From contig CAUYUJ010005003.1 in assembly GCA_963575745.1 (NCBI GenBank), forward strand, positions 1-64,000: a DNA stretch of 64,000 bases. The letters run 5' to 3'. Made by a program: the position numbers and the translations under genes. The stretch is from Prorocentrum cordatum (taxonomy: Eukaryota; Sar; Dinophyceae; Prorocentrales; Prorocentraceae). The notes below the pieces were generated by a model that did not search any database, was not told where the DNA came from, and saw nothing but the letters and a program-made list of their open reading frames with translations. This document shows, piece by piece, positions 38,703-49,640 of the stretch; position 1 is the first letter of the stretch; each line of letters opens with the position of its first letter.

Positions 38703-39334
38703 CGACCTGCGTACATCATGCGGATCGGACCAAAAAGCGCGAACATGATGTGTGCTTCCGCTGGGTGCCTCGAGTGCACCAAGGCAAAGCAGGCAGCACC
38801 CCGAAGAGCCGCGGCTCGCTCCTGCGAAAGCAGCGGCGAAAAGCGGAAGGATGAACCAGCGAGCAACTGACACATCCCCAGATCGGGAAACGTCGGCACA
38901 CAGACATCGCGTGCCACCATGAAGAACGCTGAGCAAGCACGAAGGGACTTGTGTGACCACGGCCAGCCCTGGCCACGAACGGGCCCCCCGACCTAGAGCT
39001 GGGGAGCAGCCCGAAGCCCAGAGCCCCTCCTGAGCCAAGCGCTCCTTCTTGCAGCGCCTTGCCTGCGGGGCCCCTGGGTCGCAGCCTCCGCAAGCCCCTG
39101 CGACACGCGATGCCTCTCGCGCCGATAATTCGCGTGTCGCTCCGCCGCCCCTGGCGGGTTGACGCCTGGGGACTTGGGTACAGTTAGCGCACAGCGCCGA
39201 GGCGCGGTGTGCAAAAACTGGCGGCGTGACGCGCTGAGCACACGTTCCCACCCGGCGTGCTGGCAGGGCGGCCTGAGCGTTCCGCCTGAAACTTTATCAC
39301 GCCTCATGCTTCTGAGGCCTGGTATTCCCAGCTG

Positions 39335-39700
39335 CTGCACCGATTGGGGGCGGGTGACTTTCAACATGTTGTTCTCGCACTATCGCCCAGCACATTCGTC
39401 ATAGACACTTCCGTCTGTTCTACGAGTGGAGGCAGCTACGTGTCAAGATGAGGCTATCGCCGCCTCGGCGCGCACATTGACTGACACGCTTCCAACAATT
39501 ACACGGATGAAGGGCGGGATGTTTCCGCCTTGTGGCCCTCGCCTCAGCTCCGAACACAGTCTTCTACGTATCTAGCAATTGAACGGATGGATGGCGGGTG
39601 GTTTCCACAAATGTGTCTCTCCCCTTTGCGCCGCGCACGTTCGTCTTGAAGGCGTCCAACGATCATACGAATGGAGGGTGGCTCGTCTTCAATGTTGGGA
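39335..39700 (+). repeat. 82-bp satellite, locus 2 (diverged)
   Basis: Four units of about 80-90 bp that keep GGGCGGGTGACTTTCAACAT, CTCGCACTATCGCCCAGCAC, GGGCGGGATGTTTCCGCC and CGCCGCGCACGTTCG. They are much more diverged than locus 1. The region 39700-41290 holds a small CTC tract (40435-40520) and no gene I can support. Confidence 0.65.
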
Positions 39701-41292
39701 TGCTGCGAATGACTTCATCCAACTTGATTGCCCAAAAGTCCCAGTAGCCTGTTGAGCGTACATGGTTCGAGGAGCTCGTTCTTCCAACGCATTCTTTCCC
39801 TTCGGGGATGGGTTTACCCCTCTGCCTACCTTCTCCCCCGGGTCTGACATGAAAGGAAGGGGTGGGTTTCATAGGGTCTTTCCTGGCCCAAGATGGCTCC
39901 AGGATGGCATCAGCCAGCCCAAAACGCCCTCGTCGATGGCACAAGGCAGCCAGAGCTGGCTGCCAGGATGTCTCCAGGGGGCCCCAAGAGCGCCCCGAGC
40001 CCGCTCCAAGTGGCCACGGAGCCTCCCAAGAATACCCCTGATAGGCCAACATCACTCAAGCACGCCTTCTCGCCTCTGCGCTTGCTGTCGGCTCAATGGG
40101 GGCTCAATGGGGGCTCCAGCGGCGGCGCCCGAGAGGCTCCCGTCTGAGGAGAGCCCGAGGGAGCTCCGAGACGGCCTCAAGAGAGCTCCGGGGAGCGCGC
40201 CGAGGGGGTCAAGCGGCGGTCTTTCGGGCTCCGACGGAGCGAGGCTGACTTGGGGCATTGGTGTACTCGGTCGATGGCCTCCAAGACTGCCCCGAGGAAG
40301 GCTCCGAGAGCCTCCCAGGATGGCTCGGGAGCTTCCCGAACGGCCCAGAGATGGCTCCAGTCTATCACGCCAAGAGGCTCCCAGAGCAACAGGTCCGCGA
40401 GTACCTACTGGTTGACTAATGTCGTCGTCGCCGTCTTCCTCCCCCATCCTCCTCATCCTCCTACTCCCACTTCCTCCTCCTCTGCCTCGTCCTCCTCCTC
40501 CCACTCCTCCTCGTCCTCATCCTCCCACCTGGGGCTCACCGAAAATTCTGCTGGAACGTGTCCCGTCGCCCAAACAGACGCACCCCAGGAAGTGGCCTGG
40601 CCACCTGCTGGAGAGCGCATGCGGCAGCAAGCGCAGGATCATGTTCGTGTTCTTGTTCCACCCTGGCTGCTGGGCTTACCTTTGACCTTCTCCTCCTGCA
40701 TGGCCAAGGGCAGCTTCGTCTGGGAGCGACGGTGGGCATCGCGCCCACAACGACTGCGTGGCGGAGAACTTCATGCTGCACTGTCAAGAGGACACCACGC
40801 TCACACAAGCGCAACGCAGACAGAGGCAGCAGCATAACCAAACCAATCGTACAACGGATTCAACGGAATGGCTTTGGTCACCAACTCGTTCATAGTGCTC
40901 AACCCATCCAGTGCAGGCTGACTGGGCAGAGGTCCGCCTCCTCGAACCGAATGCTGATGGGGGACCTCATCACTTGTGTTCATACCACCCGCGCAGCCGT
41001 CGGTGACAATGGCCGGGGCCCCTTCCGCGCCAGAACCACCCCGTTTTTGAAGCGGGCGAGAGTCTCGAATCCGCTTGATCCACGAGTGTAATACTCCGGA
41101 CTCTTGCCTGCGCCAAGGTTGGCCGAGGTGATGACGCCGTGCGGAGCTGGTAGCCGTCGAAGGCCTCACCTGGCTGACCATAGCAACCCACGGCTCTGTG
41201 CGCATGCCGCACGCACAAGCGGCGCGACAGGCGTGAGCTAGCATCGTAACAGAACCCAAAACTGGCGACGGAAAACGAAAGACCGTAGAGAC

Positions 41293-41520
41293 TTCTGTAG
41301 AAGAAGGAAGAACGCCATGAACATAAACTCTTGGCGCTCTGCGCGGACTTCTTGGATCCATGCCGTGCCCCCTCCCTGGCGCGCTCCGCCCCTGGCGGCG
41401 CCGGAGGCACCGCCCCTGGCGCGCTCCGCACGCCAGAGAGGGGGGCCCGGCGCGGATCCAAGAAATCCGCGCGGAGCGCCACAACATTATGTTCATGGCG
41501 TTTCTTCTTCTTCGATTCTG
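41293..41520. mobile_element. Family C inverted-repeat element, copy 2
   Basis: Arms: GAACGCCATGAACATAAACT, CTTGGCGCTCTGCGCGGAC, TTCTTGGATCC at the left; GGATCCAAGAAATCCGCGCG, GAGCGCCAC, ATGTTCATGGCGTTTC at the right. The inner GC part again contains CCCTGGCGCGCTCCG repeats. It is bounded on both sides by GAAGAAG / CTTCTTC. Confidence 0.8.
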
Positions 41521-41579
41521 CGGGCCGGTGCACTGAAGCACCGCGGGTGCACTTCCTGGGGCCACCACCTCCCCCCTCC

Positions 41580-41775
41580 CGGACGAGGCCTCCGACAGGG
41601 CCTCCGACAGGGCCTCCGCGGGCGCCAGCCTCCGCGGGCCTCCGAGGGCCTCCGAGGGCCTCCGATAGCCTCCGAGGGCCTCCGAGGGCGACAGCCCCCG
41701 TGGGCCGCCGACAGGGATCCGCGCCTCCGACGGCCTCCGACAGGGCCTCCGCGCAGAGGGCCTCGCCGAGAGGAG
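41580..41775 (+). repeat. CCTCCGAGGG decamer repeat
   Basis: About 12 copies of GGGCCTCCGA or GGCCTCCGACA with variable ends. Confidence 0.7.
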
Positions 41776-41904
41776 CGGCGCCTCGCGAGCGGGGCGGCGC
41801 GGTGGGGGCGCCTCGCAGATGCCGGTCTCGGCCTTGCCGCCGCGGACGCCCTGGGGCGGGAAGGGATGTGCGTCCGCGCGCTCCGCGCGCGCATCCGGGT
41901 GGGC

Positions 41905-41947
41905 GCGGTCGTCGTCGTCGTCGCTGTCGTCGGCTTCGTAGTCGTCA

Positions 41948-41979
<32 letters not shown>

Positions 41980-41988
41980 GTCGTCGTT

Positions 41989-42019
<31 letters not shown>

Positions 42020-42033
42020 TCGTCGTCCGTCGT

Positions 42034-42098
<65 letters not shown>

Positions 42099-42120
42099 CG
42101 TCGTCGTCGTAGTCGCCGCC
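41905..42120. repeat. GTC/TCG trinucleotide array
   Basis: About 215 bp of TCG/GTC triplets and GGCGTC variants; all frames open and low-complexity. A smaller GTC tract follows at 42340-42362. A 42769-43308 frame with a hydrophobic stretch (ALHFIALFPDLLFTAALAAT) is noted, but I find no family for it. Confidence 0.9.
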
Positions 42121-42489
42121 GCCGCCGCCGTCGCCGTCGCCGTCTGCGTCCATCGTCTTCGTGCTCCTCCCCCGTCGCCCTCATCGTGGTCCGTCGTTCG
42201 AGTTCGAGGCTGTTCGACCGGTGGGAGCCTTACCATCGCAGCGGCTAAAGCACTGTCTGGATTTGGGTCAAGTCGCGCCCCAGGAGAGATCTGGGGGGCC
42301 ATTCTTCAGGTCGGGTCGCCGTCACCGACGCCAGCGTCTGCCTTCGTCGTCGTCGTCGTCGTCCATCGCCAGCCGTCGTTTTTCATTGTAGAGAGCGATG
42401 AGGGGGAGCGCACGCGGACAAGGAGTGGTGATCGGATCGGGTGACTAGGGCTTAAGGGCTCACCGTCTGTCAGCAAAGCAAGACTCAAG

Positions 42490-43190
42490 TCACCGTGCTA
42501 TCCTGGGGAATCCTAAATAAGCAACGCGAAGCCCCCTGTTGGTCCCACAGCCGCCTGGGTGCACTAGAGGAACAAACGTGGAAGGATCTGCGGAGCACCG
42601 CGAGCCCCTGCCGAAACCGCCCTGTTCCAAATTTCGACGTCTCAGCTGCGCGTAAAAGGATGATGGAGGAGAAGGCGCAGACGACGGTGGATCACCTCCT
42701 TCCTCGCGCCCTAATCCAGCGTTGCCCTTCATCCCCAGTGGACCTCCCCCTGTCTCCAAGCTTCGGAAGTGTGCCTTGCTCTCGCTGCCCTCGAAGGGCA
42801 AGCTGGGACGATCCCGCTCGCATTCGCAGCAAACACCTTTAAGTCAAACGCTCTGCATTTCATTGCACTTTTTCCTGATCTTCTCTTTACTGCGGCGCTC
42901 GCGGCCACGACGTGGTTTGCCTGGTCCCGTCTGGACATCGGTTCCGTCTTGTCGCGTATGCTCTTCCCCCGCGAACGCTGGCACGTTTGCCGCGAGCTGC
43001 TCGCCTCCGGCTTAGAAGAGGTCCACCTGGAGAGGCGACAGCCGTCTCCTGCTCGTCTGGCCAGGCGGCGGAGATCCACTTCTGCGGGCTCCCAGTGTGC
43101 TTCTCCAAGAGCCTGGCCTGGATTGGTGTCGGGGGGGGTCCGATACCCGTCTGCCCAAGGGCGTCCAAGCTGGGGACCTACAGGAAGGGG
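42490..43190 (+). other. Unassigned region with one hydrophobic open frame
   Basis: Three overlapping + frames (42495-42842, 42769-43308, 42912-43244) are open and not simple-repeat derived. In the 42769-43308 frame (179 codons), residues about 28-52 are hydrophobic enough for a membrane segment, followed by Arg-rich sequence. Openness of several frames at once is expected in GC-rich DNA. I cannot name a family; it may be nothing. Confidence 0.25.
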
Positions 43191-43194
43191 TGTG

Positions 43195-43335
43195 TCGCAA
43201 GTCATGGCCCGAGGCACCTGCGCGGACGAGGGTGGGGGGGGTGAGGCAGGAGACATCTTAAAAGGAGAAGCGGCGGCCATGGCCGTGAAATCCGTTCATG
43301 ATATCTGATATCCCCTAATCATCACCCATCACCCC
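43195..43335. mobile_element. Family G element, copy 2
   Basis: GTCATGGCCCGAGGCACCTG, GCGGACGAGGGTGGGG, GACATCTTA, then TCATGATATCTGATATCCCC and TAATCATCACCC. Matches 52142-52311 in order, without its clear terminal inverted repeat. Confidence 0.55.
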
Positions 43336-43352
43336 TCTCTGTGGGAAAACCA

Positions 43353-43470
43353 TAAAAATGCCGATCCCGCTGCTCCCCCGACCTCTCCGGGGGTGCGCTC
43401 TGACCCGAATTTCGAGACACCCCCGCCGTGACGACGAGGGCCTCTCCCCGGAGGCCCCCAAAAAGTCGAG
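43353..43470 (+). repeat. Family F block, copy 3
   Basis: CTGCTCCCCCGACCTCTCCGGGGG hairpin core (24 bp, here CCCCCGACCTCTCCGGGGG), then GACCCGAATTTCGAGACA and CGCCGTGACGACGAGGGCCT. Follows family G copy 2 by about 20 bp. Confidence 0.65.
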
Positions 43471-43914
43471 AACACGCGACGGGCAGCGGTATCGGTACCG
43501 CCTCCACTTCCGATCGTGAGAAAACCCCTCCTGGACGCCCACGGTTCTGCGACTTGAGGAGCTCTTCGCGTGGCCGACGGGATCGGCCGCGGCCCCTGGA
43601 GGCCGTCTTCCAGTCTCCGGGGGCCCAGCACGCGCCCGCCGCTCTGGCAACGCGGAGGCGGCCGGGAGCGACGATCGCAAGTTCGCTGTCCCCTTGGTCT
43701 GAATCAGGGGCTGTGGCTCGAAGGCCTCGCCTGACGGGGCCGTCATGAAAATGACAAGACCCAACATGAAATCTGACGCGAGCTCCCGCTGCAAACATCT
43801 CCCACGAAAACCAGACCGTCAAAATCCAAGACGCGCTCGCCGAAAGACGTCGGCAAACCCGAGTTCCGGCTCACTCGAGTCTTACGTTTCCCCGATTCTG
43901 GGAAGGCCCCTCCT

Positions 43915-44478
43915 CGTCATGTTGAAAACGACCCGCCCTCTATCCATGAACCTCTTGCAAATGTTTATAACGAATGTGCGCGGCGCTGAAGCGAGAGCCA
44001 CATTTCGAAAACGACCCGCCCTCAATCCGTGAAACTGTGGCAAATGTGAGAAAACATGTGCGCGGCGCTGAAGCGAGAACCACATTTCGAAAACGACCCG
44101 CCCTCAATCAGTGAAGCTCTGGCAAATGTTTAAAACGAATGTGCGCGGCGCTAAGGCGAGAACCACATGTTGAAAACGGCCCGACCTCAATCCGTGAAGC
44201 TCCTGCAAATGTTTAAAATGAATGTGCGCGGCGCTGGGGCGACAGCCACATTTTGAAAATGACCCGCCCTCATTCAGTGAAGCACTTGCAAATGTTTGCA
44301 ACGAATGTGCACGCGGCTAAGGCGAGAACCACATTTTGAAAACGACCCGCCCTCCATCCGTGAAGGTACGTTTCCTTTTTTTGTAAAACCCAAAAAAAAA
44401 CACGTATGCGCGCGGCGCTGAAGCGAACGCCACATTTTGAAAAAGACCCGCCCTCCATATGTGAAACTGTTGCCATTA
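43915..44478 (-). repeat. 82-bp satellite, locus 3 (inverted)
   Basis: Seven units with AAAACGACCCGCCCTC at 43927, 44008, 44089 and so on (81-82 bp apart), each followed by CGTGAAxCTxTGGCAAATGT and GAATGTGCGCGGCGCT. This is the reverse complement of the locus-1 unit. Best-preserved array of the family; one unit holds an extra A/T-rich stretch at about 44370-44405. Confidence 0.9.
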
Positions 44479-44579
44479 TTCAAGCTTCAGCAGAGACATA
44501 AATTGTGGGGAAGTCTCGGTCGAAACGCCCGGCCCGCACTAAAAACTGGCCTCGGGGTGCGACAGGGAGGAATTATCTA

Positions 44580-44775
44580 TAAGGAGAAGGAAAGGAGGAG
44601 GAGGAAGAGGAGGAGGAGGAGGAGGAATAGGAGGAGGAGTAAGAGGAGATGGAGGAGGAGATGGAGGAGGAGATGGAGGAGGAGGAGGAGGAGGAGGAGG
44701 AGGAGGAGAAGGATGAGGAAGAGGAGGAGGAGGACGGGTCGCCTAAGCCCTTCGGAGAAACCCTCCAGCTTCCCC
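44580..44775 (+). repeat. Family H copy 2 (GGA array plus CGCCTAAGCCC block)
   Basis: GGA/GAG triplets with TAG and GAT interruptions to 44738, then GACGGGTCGCCTAAGCCC and TTCGGAGAAACCCTCC. Same junction as 7385-7465 and 47545-47800. Confidence 0.7.
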
Positions 44776-44954
44776 GACTCTGAGAAGGCCCCTCCTTGTC
44801 ACGAGACCTGCCCAGGACAGGACGGTCAAACCATAGCTTCTCAAGCCCAGCACGGAGCCGGCCGCGGCGACGCGGGCCCGTCAATGCCCACGGGCCTAGC
44901 GGGCGCTCGCCCACCTGGAGGGTGCGCCCACGCCAAGGCACACGACCGACTAGA

Positions 44955-45092
44955 ACGAGGTCGGGCAGGTCCTCCTGCAGGCGGATTTTGGACGAGAAGT
45001 AAAAATAGTGAGACGTAACTACCCAGAAATAATGGAAAACTAGTCGAGACATCGTCCCCAGACTTTTCTTGAAATGATGTTATACTCATCGT
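44955..45092 (+). repeat. Family I interspersed block, copy 2
   Basis: AGGTCGGGCAGGTCCTCC, CAGGCGGATTTTGGACGAGA, GACATCGTCCCCAGAC and TTGAAATGATG, matching 26027-26160. Confidence 0.65.
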
Positions 45093-45214
45093 GCTACTGC
45101 AAAATTTCAAAACTGTGGATCTTCTTTCGGGGGGGAGATGGTGAACCATTGGGCAGCCCAGGATCGCTGGAGGCACGTGCGTTGGCATGGGGCGAAGACT
45201 AACAGGGAACCCTT

Positions 45215-45298
45215 AGGGGGAGCGGTAATGCAATGTCGTGACGACGATGAGCGAGGAGAAAAGAACCAAACATCGGGGGAGAGGGGTTATGCAACGCC

Positions 45299-45351
<53 letters not shown>

Positions 45352-45356
45352 CGACG
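45215..45356 (+). repeat. 60-bp two-copy repeat ending in a CGA array
   Basis: GGAGCGGTAATGCAATGTCG (from 45218) and GAGAGGGGTTATGCAACGCC (from 45279) are successive units. Unit 1 ends TGACGACGATGAG; unit 2 ends GGCGACGACG and then expands to about 16 CGA triplets. This suggests the triplet array grew out of the short CGACGA word at a unit end. Confidence 0.75.
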
Positions 45357-45574
45357 ATGACAAAAGTCCTCTGGCGAGGAATGATCTACCTTTCGCCGCC
45401 GGGAGCGTTGTCACCCCCCAAGGGAGGACGGGGGGGGGCCTTCATAATTCTGGATCCTCGATTACCATAAGTGACTCCACATGACAAGTGGAATAGGGCT
45501 ACTCTGGCCACGGAGAATATCTGGCCACGAACAGCCGCAGAGCGGCCCTCACTGCAGCGTCTTGGCTGTGCGCG

Positions 45575-45690
45575 ACGCCTGCGCCAGGATGCCCACGCCT
45601 GCGCATGCGCCCGCGCCAACGCCTGCGCCTGCGTACCGATGCCTGCGCCGACGCCGATGCCTGCGCATGCTCGACCGGGGATCCATCCAC
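45575..45690 (+). repeat. GCCTGCGC hexamer-type repeat
   Basis: GCCTGCGCC, GCCTGCGCATGC and similar words about 12 times in 115 bp. The region 45357-46075 is otherwise unassigned. Confidence 0.65.
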
Positions 45691-46075
45691 GTTCGGCCTG
45701 CCGCCCGCCTGCCGATCCTGGTCGGGCCAATCCTTCGCCGGGGATCCATGGGTCACCCGTTTTGCCTCGCGCTGCGCGCCGCGCGAAGCGCTGGGCGCGC
45801 TTGTCCTCGCACTCGTCCTGCCCCCGCACTGACAGCGTCGAGCACTTGCGCCTGACCACCTTGGCACATCCCGAGGTTCTTCAAGCTCAGAGGGCGGTCC
45901 AGCCGCCTCGCGGCCCTCCCGTTGTTTCCCACTCCTGCCCTCCCCCTTCCACTGTGCCCGATTTATCCCCGACGCGCCCCGCCAGTGACCGACCGCCTGC
46001 TGGATCCAGCCCGCCGCTGATCAAACGAGTCTTCGCACTCCTCCTGTGCGGCTCCTCGAAGCCGCGAAAGATCGG

Positions 46076-46251
46076 CTACACGCAGAAGTAACCCTAGGCA
46101 AGAGTAACCTCCAGGGCGCGGATTACGGGGGCGCAAAATGGCCAAATCCAAGCGAGCAAGCAACCGCTATTACATCGCGCTCAGCGGTCGGGGGTGTCCC
46201 GGTGAGCCCGCACCAAATGTCACTCAAGCGAAGGGTCACTCTAACGTGTAG
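46076..46251. mobile_element. Family E inverted-repeat element, copy 2
   Basis: Left CTACACGCAGAAGTAACCC, GGCAAGAGTAACCTCCAGG; right CACCAAATGTCACTCAAGC, GGGTCACTCTAACGTGTAG. The right end, complemented, begins CTACACGTTAGAGTGACCC. 176 bp, against 144 bp for copy 1; the extra length is in the centre. Confidence 0.8.
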
Positions 46252-46299
46252 TCGACAAGATGAGTGCGAAGCCGCAGCCAGCGCGCCTCCTTTGCCCTC

Positions 46300-46492
46300 C
46301 CCCTCCCCTCCTCCTCCTCCTCCTCCCCCTCCTCCTCCTGCTCCTCCTCCTCCCCCTCCTCCTCCTCCTCCTCCTCCTCCTCCTCCTCCTCCTCCTCCCT
46401 CCTCCTCCCCCTCCCCCTCCTCCTCCTCCTCCTCCTCCCCCTCCTCCCCCTCCTCCCCCTCCTCCCCCTCCCCCTCCCCCTCCCCCGCTTCC
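46300..46492. repeat. CTC/CCCTCC array
   Basis: CTC triplets then CCCTCCTCC hexamers. 46493-47540 is unassigned, with open frames lacking motifs. Confidence 0.9.
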
Positions 46493-47544
46493 TTCCCGCA
46501 TCTTTCCCCGTCGTGCCCTCCCTTCAGCTGCCGCGCTCCTTTCCCTTCCGCCAGCGGGAGCCGCTTGCGCTTGTGAACAAACACGGCCCCCAAATTCGGA
46601 CACTTCTCTTGCCCAGGCCGCGATCGTGCAGACCGCGATTCGGCGGCGAGCCTGGGGAGGGGGGGAAGAGAGGGGAGGGCCTTCCCAAAAGGCTCGGAAG
46701 TCCCCCGAGGGCCTTCCGAGCATCGTTCTCGGTTCTGAGCCTCCCCCGAAGACGCAGACAACCTCTCAGAAGGCCGGGAGGGCTTCTGAGATGCCTTCCT
46801 CGTCTCGATTCCCCCCCCCCGCTCGCCGCCGACCCGACGGGACAGGCGACACGGACCACGCAGAGCGCCTGCGGTGGGGCGCCACGCACCTGCACTGGCC
46901 CTGCCCAGACCGACCCCCCTGGGCCCAGGAGGGCGCAAACTCGCCAGTCCTGCGACCAGGGCGGGCCTCTGGCCCAGGTCGGTGCACGTGGAGGGCTCGG
47001 CCGCCCCGAGAGGGAGAGAGGTACCCGAGCTGCGCCGAGAAATGCGCGAGGGATGCTCGCACTCCTCGCAACACGAATGGCACACGTGAGCGAGCCCCAG
47101 GCAGGTGGCCCGCAGTGCCGCAGAGGGGAGCTGGGCAGGGGCCGAGGAGGCCATCCGATGCCGACAGAGAGACAGAGAGGGAAGGAGGGGTGCACGCAAG
47201 TGCGATGTTGAAAGAACTAACGACGAGAATGATGCAATGGCGAGGACCTGACCCTGAACGCACTGCCACTCTTTTCACGGGCCGCGCGGCGCTTACCGCG
47301 CGTGTCACGTCTCTTCTCTCGCCGATTGACGCGGACTCGCAATGGCGCAATGACTGTTTCAAGAAAAATACGTCCAGTTAGGGTGCTGGTCGGAGAAACG
47401 AACAAAGCTGGATGACAGGGCCTGCTCGAGATTCACTCACCGTAGCAATCTTGCCAACAAGGCCGCAAGGCCTGCCTGAACGGAGCTCGTCGTAAAAGTA
47501 ATTCCGACCACCTCCCGAGTGGGCGGTTCCCCCGGGGCCGTAGG

Positions 47545-47800
47545 CGACTCGAGGAGGAGGAGGAGGAGGAAGTGGAGGAGGGGGAGGGGGAGGAGGAGAT
47601 GGGTGAGGAGGAGATGGAGGAGGAGGAGGAGGAGGAGGAGGAAGAGGAGGAGGAGGAGGAGATGGAGGAGGAGGAGGAGGAGGAGGAGGAGGAGGAGGAG
47701 GAGGAGGAGGTGGAGGAGGAGGGAGAAGGAGAAGGAGAAGGAGGACGAGGAGGAGGAGGGGCCGCCTAAGCCCTTCCGAGAAACCCTCCAACCCCGAGCT
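47545..47800 (+). repeat. Family H copy 3 (GGA array plus CGCCTAAGCCC block)
   Basis: About 200 bp GGA/GAG array followed by GGGGCCGCCTAAGCCC and TTCCGAGAAACCCTCC. Confidence 0.7.
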
Positions 47801-48214
47801 TCCCACCCGCTCCAAAGACGCAATGATAAGATCTCAGAGGGGGTGACGAGCTAGGAATAAGGCGCGGCAGGCGGCTGCTATTCCAGGCGCAGATGCTGAG
47901 GCCCACATACGGAGGAGAAAGAGGAAGAGAAGGAGGTTTAAGCCGGAGGACGCTCGACTGGCCGCGCCTCGACACCAATTCCTCGTTCTCTCCCTGCGCT
48001 GGGTTTGCTTGCCTCGCATGTGTTCTGGACCATTCCGTTGCTGATGCCTCCAGCATCTCGCCCCCATGGCTCGCACTAAGAGAATTAAGAGGACGCGGGT
48101 GATCTGGAGACACGGAGGAAAGAAACACGTGTTCCTTATTCTCCTCTGTCCTCCCATTTCTCGCCGCCCTCCTCCCGCAGAGTCCGTCCCGCATCACGCC
48201 GCTCTCGTCACTCT

Positions 48215-48316
48215 CCCGTGCTCTCTCTCCTCTGTCTCTCTCTCTCGTCTCGTCTCTCTCTCTCTCTCGCTTACTCTCCCACTCTCTGAAGAGATACATG
48301 TATAACTATACATGTA
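48215..48316. repeat. TC tract and a 22-bp perfect inverted repeat
   Basis: CTCTCTCTCTC tract to 48280. Then TACATGTATA (48295-48304) and TATACATGTA (48307-48316), a perfect 10-bp arm pair with two bases between. 47800-48214 is unassigned. Confidence 0.75.
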
Positions 48317-48697
48317 AATGTAGATTTGTGTTAGAGATTATCTGTGTAAGTATGTTTCCATGTCTATGGGTACATATATGTATGCGTGGACGTCCTCGTC
48401 TCCCTCCCTTCCCTCTCTTCCGCCCTCCCTCCTCCCCAATTCTCCCCCACCTTCCCACCGACCCCCCCCCCGTGTTCGGTCCTACCTCCTCCTCCCCCTC
48501 CTCCGCCACCTCCTGCCTCCGCCCACTCCCCGTCCTCCTGCTCCACAATTACTCAATATGAATACTACTCTCACTCTTCCCCTGATGACGTGCTGGGAGT
48601 GTTCGCCCCCCCCCCCACACGTCCTGTTTTTTACACAGGTTTCCCGGGAGTTTGGTTTTCGCTTGCATTTTTTTCAAAATGCTGATCTCGCTGAGGC

Positions 48698-48872
48698 GCT
48701 GGCCTCATTTTCGGGCCCCGCTCGTTCCGAATCGTGCTCCCGCTGCAGCGCTGGCCTCATTTCCGCGCTTCCGCTCGTTCCGAATCGTGCTCCCGCTGCA
48801 GCGCTGGCCTCATTTCCGCGTTTCCGCTTGTTTCGACTCGTGCTCCTGCTGCAGCGCTGGCGTCATTTCCCG
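48698..48872 (+). repeat. 52-53-bp tandem repeat, three full copies and a part
   Basis: CTGGCCTCATTT begins units at 48699, 48751 and 48804. Each contains CGCTCGTTCCGAATCGTGCT and CCCGCTGCAGCG. A fourth, partial unit starts at 48857 (CTGGCGTCATTT). Confidence 0.85.
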
Positions 48873-49535
48873 TGCCATGCCACGGCGTGCAATGCAATGC
48901 TAGGTTGATACTACGCTTTGCGGTGCTCTTCTACGCCATGCCATGCCGTGCTCTACAATGCATCGCGTACCCTTTCGGGATCATTGCCCTGCTCGACATC
49001 CGACTGTGCGAGTAGAGAGGGGATCTGCGCCATGGTAAGGGATGGGAGGGAGGGGTAGGATGTCAGATATGACGCGAACGCACCTAGCTTGTCCCCCCCC
49101 CTCCCCCGCACCACCCCCACCCTCCCCCAGCCCTCACGTGCCCGCCTGTCCGCGCTGCCGCGCTGCGCGGATCGGCCCGCGCGCGCAGCGCAGGGGAAAT
49201 CGCAGCGAGGCCGGGGGGGGAGGTCCCAGGCGGCAGGCTGGCGGGCCAACGGGAGGGGGGGTGGCCGGGGAACGACAGGAAGGGCGAGGATGACGAGGCC
49301 AAGGATGAGGGAGGTGGGGGAGAACAGGGAAGATTCGGGATGAGATTGCCGAATGGGACAGGGGAGGAGGGGGAGGAGTATCAGGAGAATGAGGGGCAGC
49401 ATGGCCAGAAGGGGGATGAGAGTTATGGGCGGGGAGAATGATGAGATTTGAGGACGCTGAAGATAAAACAGGGATAATGAAAAAGCTTGTGATGTGGATG
49501 GTGGAGGGTGGATACAGTAATGAAGATAATAAGGA
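48873..49535. other. Unassigned sequence
   Basis: GC-rich with CGCAGCG-type words. CATGCCATGCCGTGC and neighbouring ATGCxATGC words at 48920-48960 recall the pentamer array at 55085. Open frames are Pro/Ser-rich; no motif. Confidence 0.35.
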
Positions 49536-49539
49536 CAAC

Positions 49540-49640
49540 GAGGTCGATGATGGTGATCATGGTAGTGACGAGGAAGCTGCTGCTGCTGCTGATGATGTGG
49601 TGATGATGATGATGCTGATGACGACGATGATGTGGACAAC
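49540..49640 (+). repeat. GAT/GCT degenerate triplet tract
   Basis: GATGATGATGATGCTGATGA type sequence. 49641-51060 holds no recognised gene or repeat. Confidence 0.7.

Noticed and set aside
40801-42153. 450-codon minus-strand frame
   Set aside because: Begins in a GTC array (Asp/Arg runs) and crosses family C and a decamer repeat; no domain.
42769-43308. Possible membrane protein
   Set aside because: A single hydrophobic stretch in a frame that overlaps two other open frames and a family G copy; kept only as an unassigned region.
46260-47381. 373-codon plus-strand frame
   Set aside because: Starts in a CTC array (Leu/Pro run) and continues as Pro/Arg/Gly-rich sequence typical of GC-rich non-coding DNA.
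48895-48965. Second ATGCT pentamer array
   Set aside because: Only a few scattered ATGCC/ATGCT words; not a tandem array.
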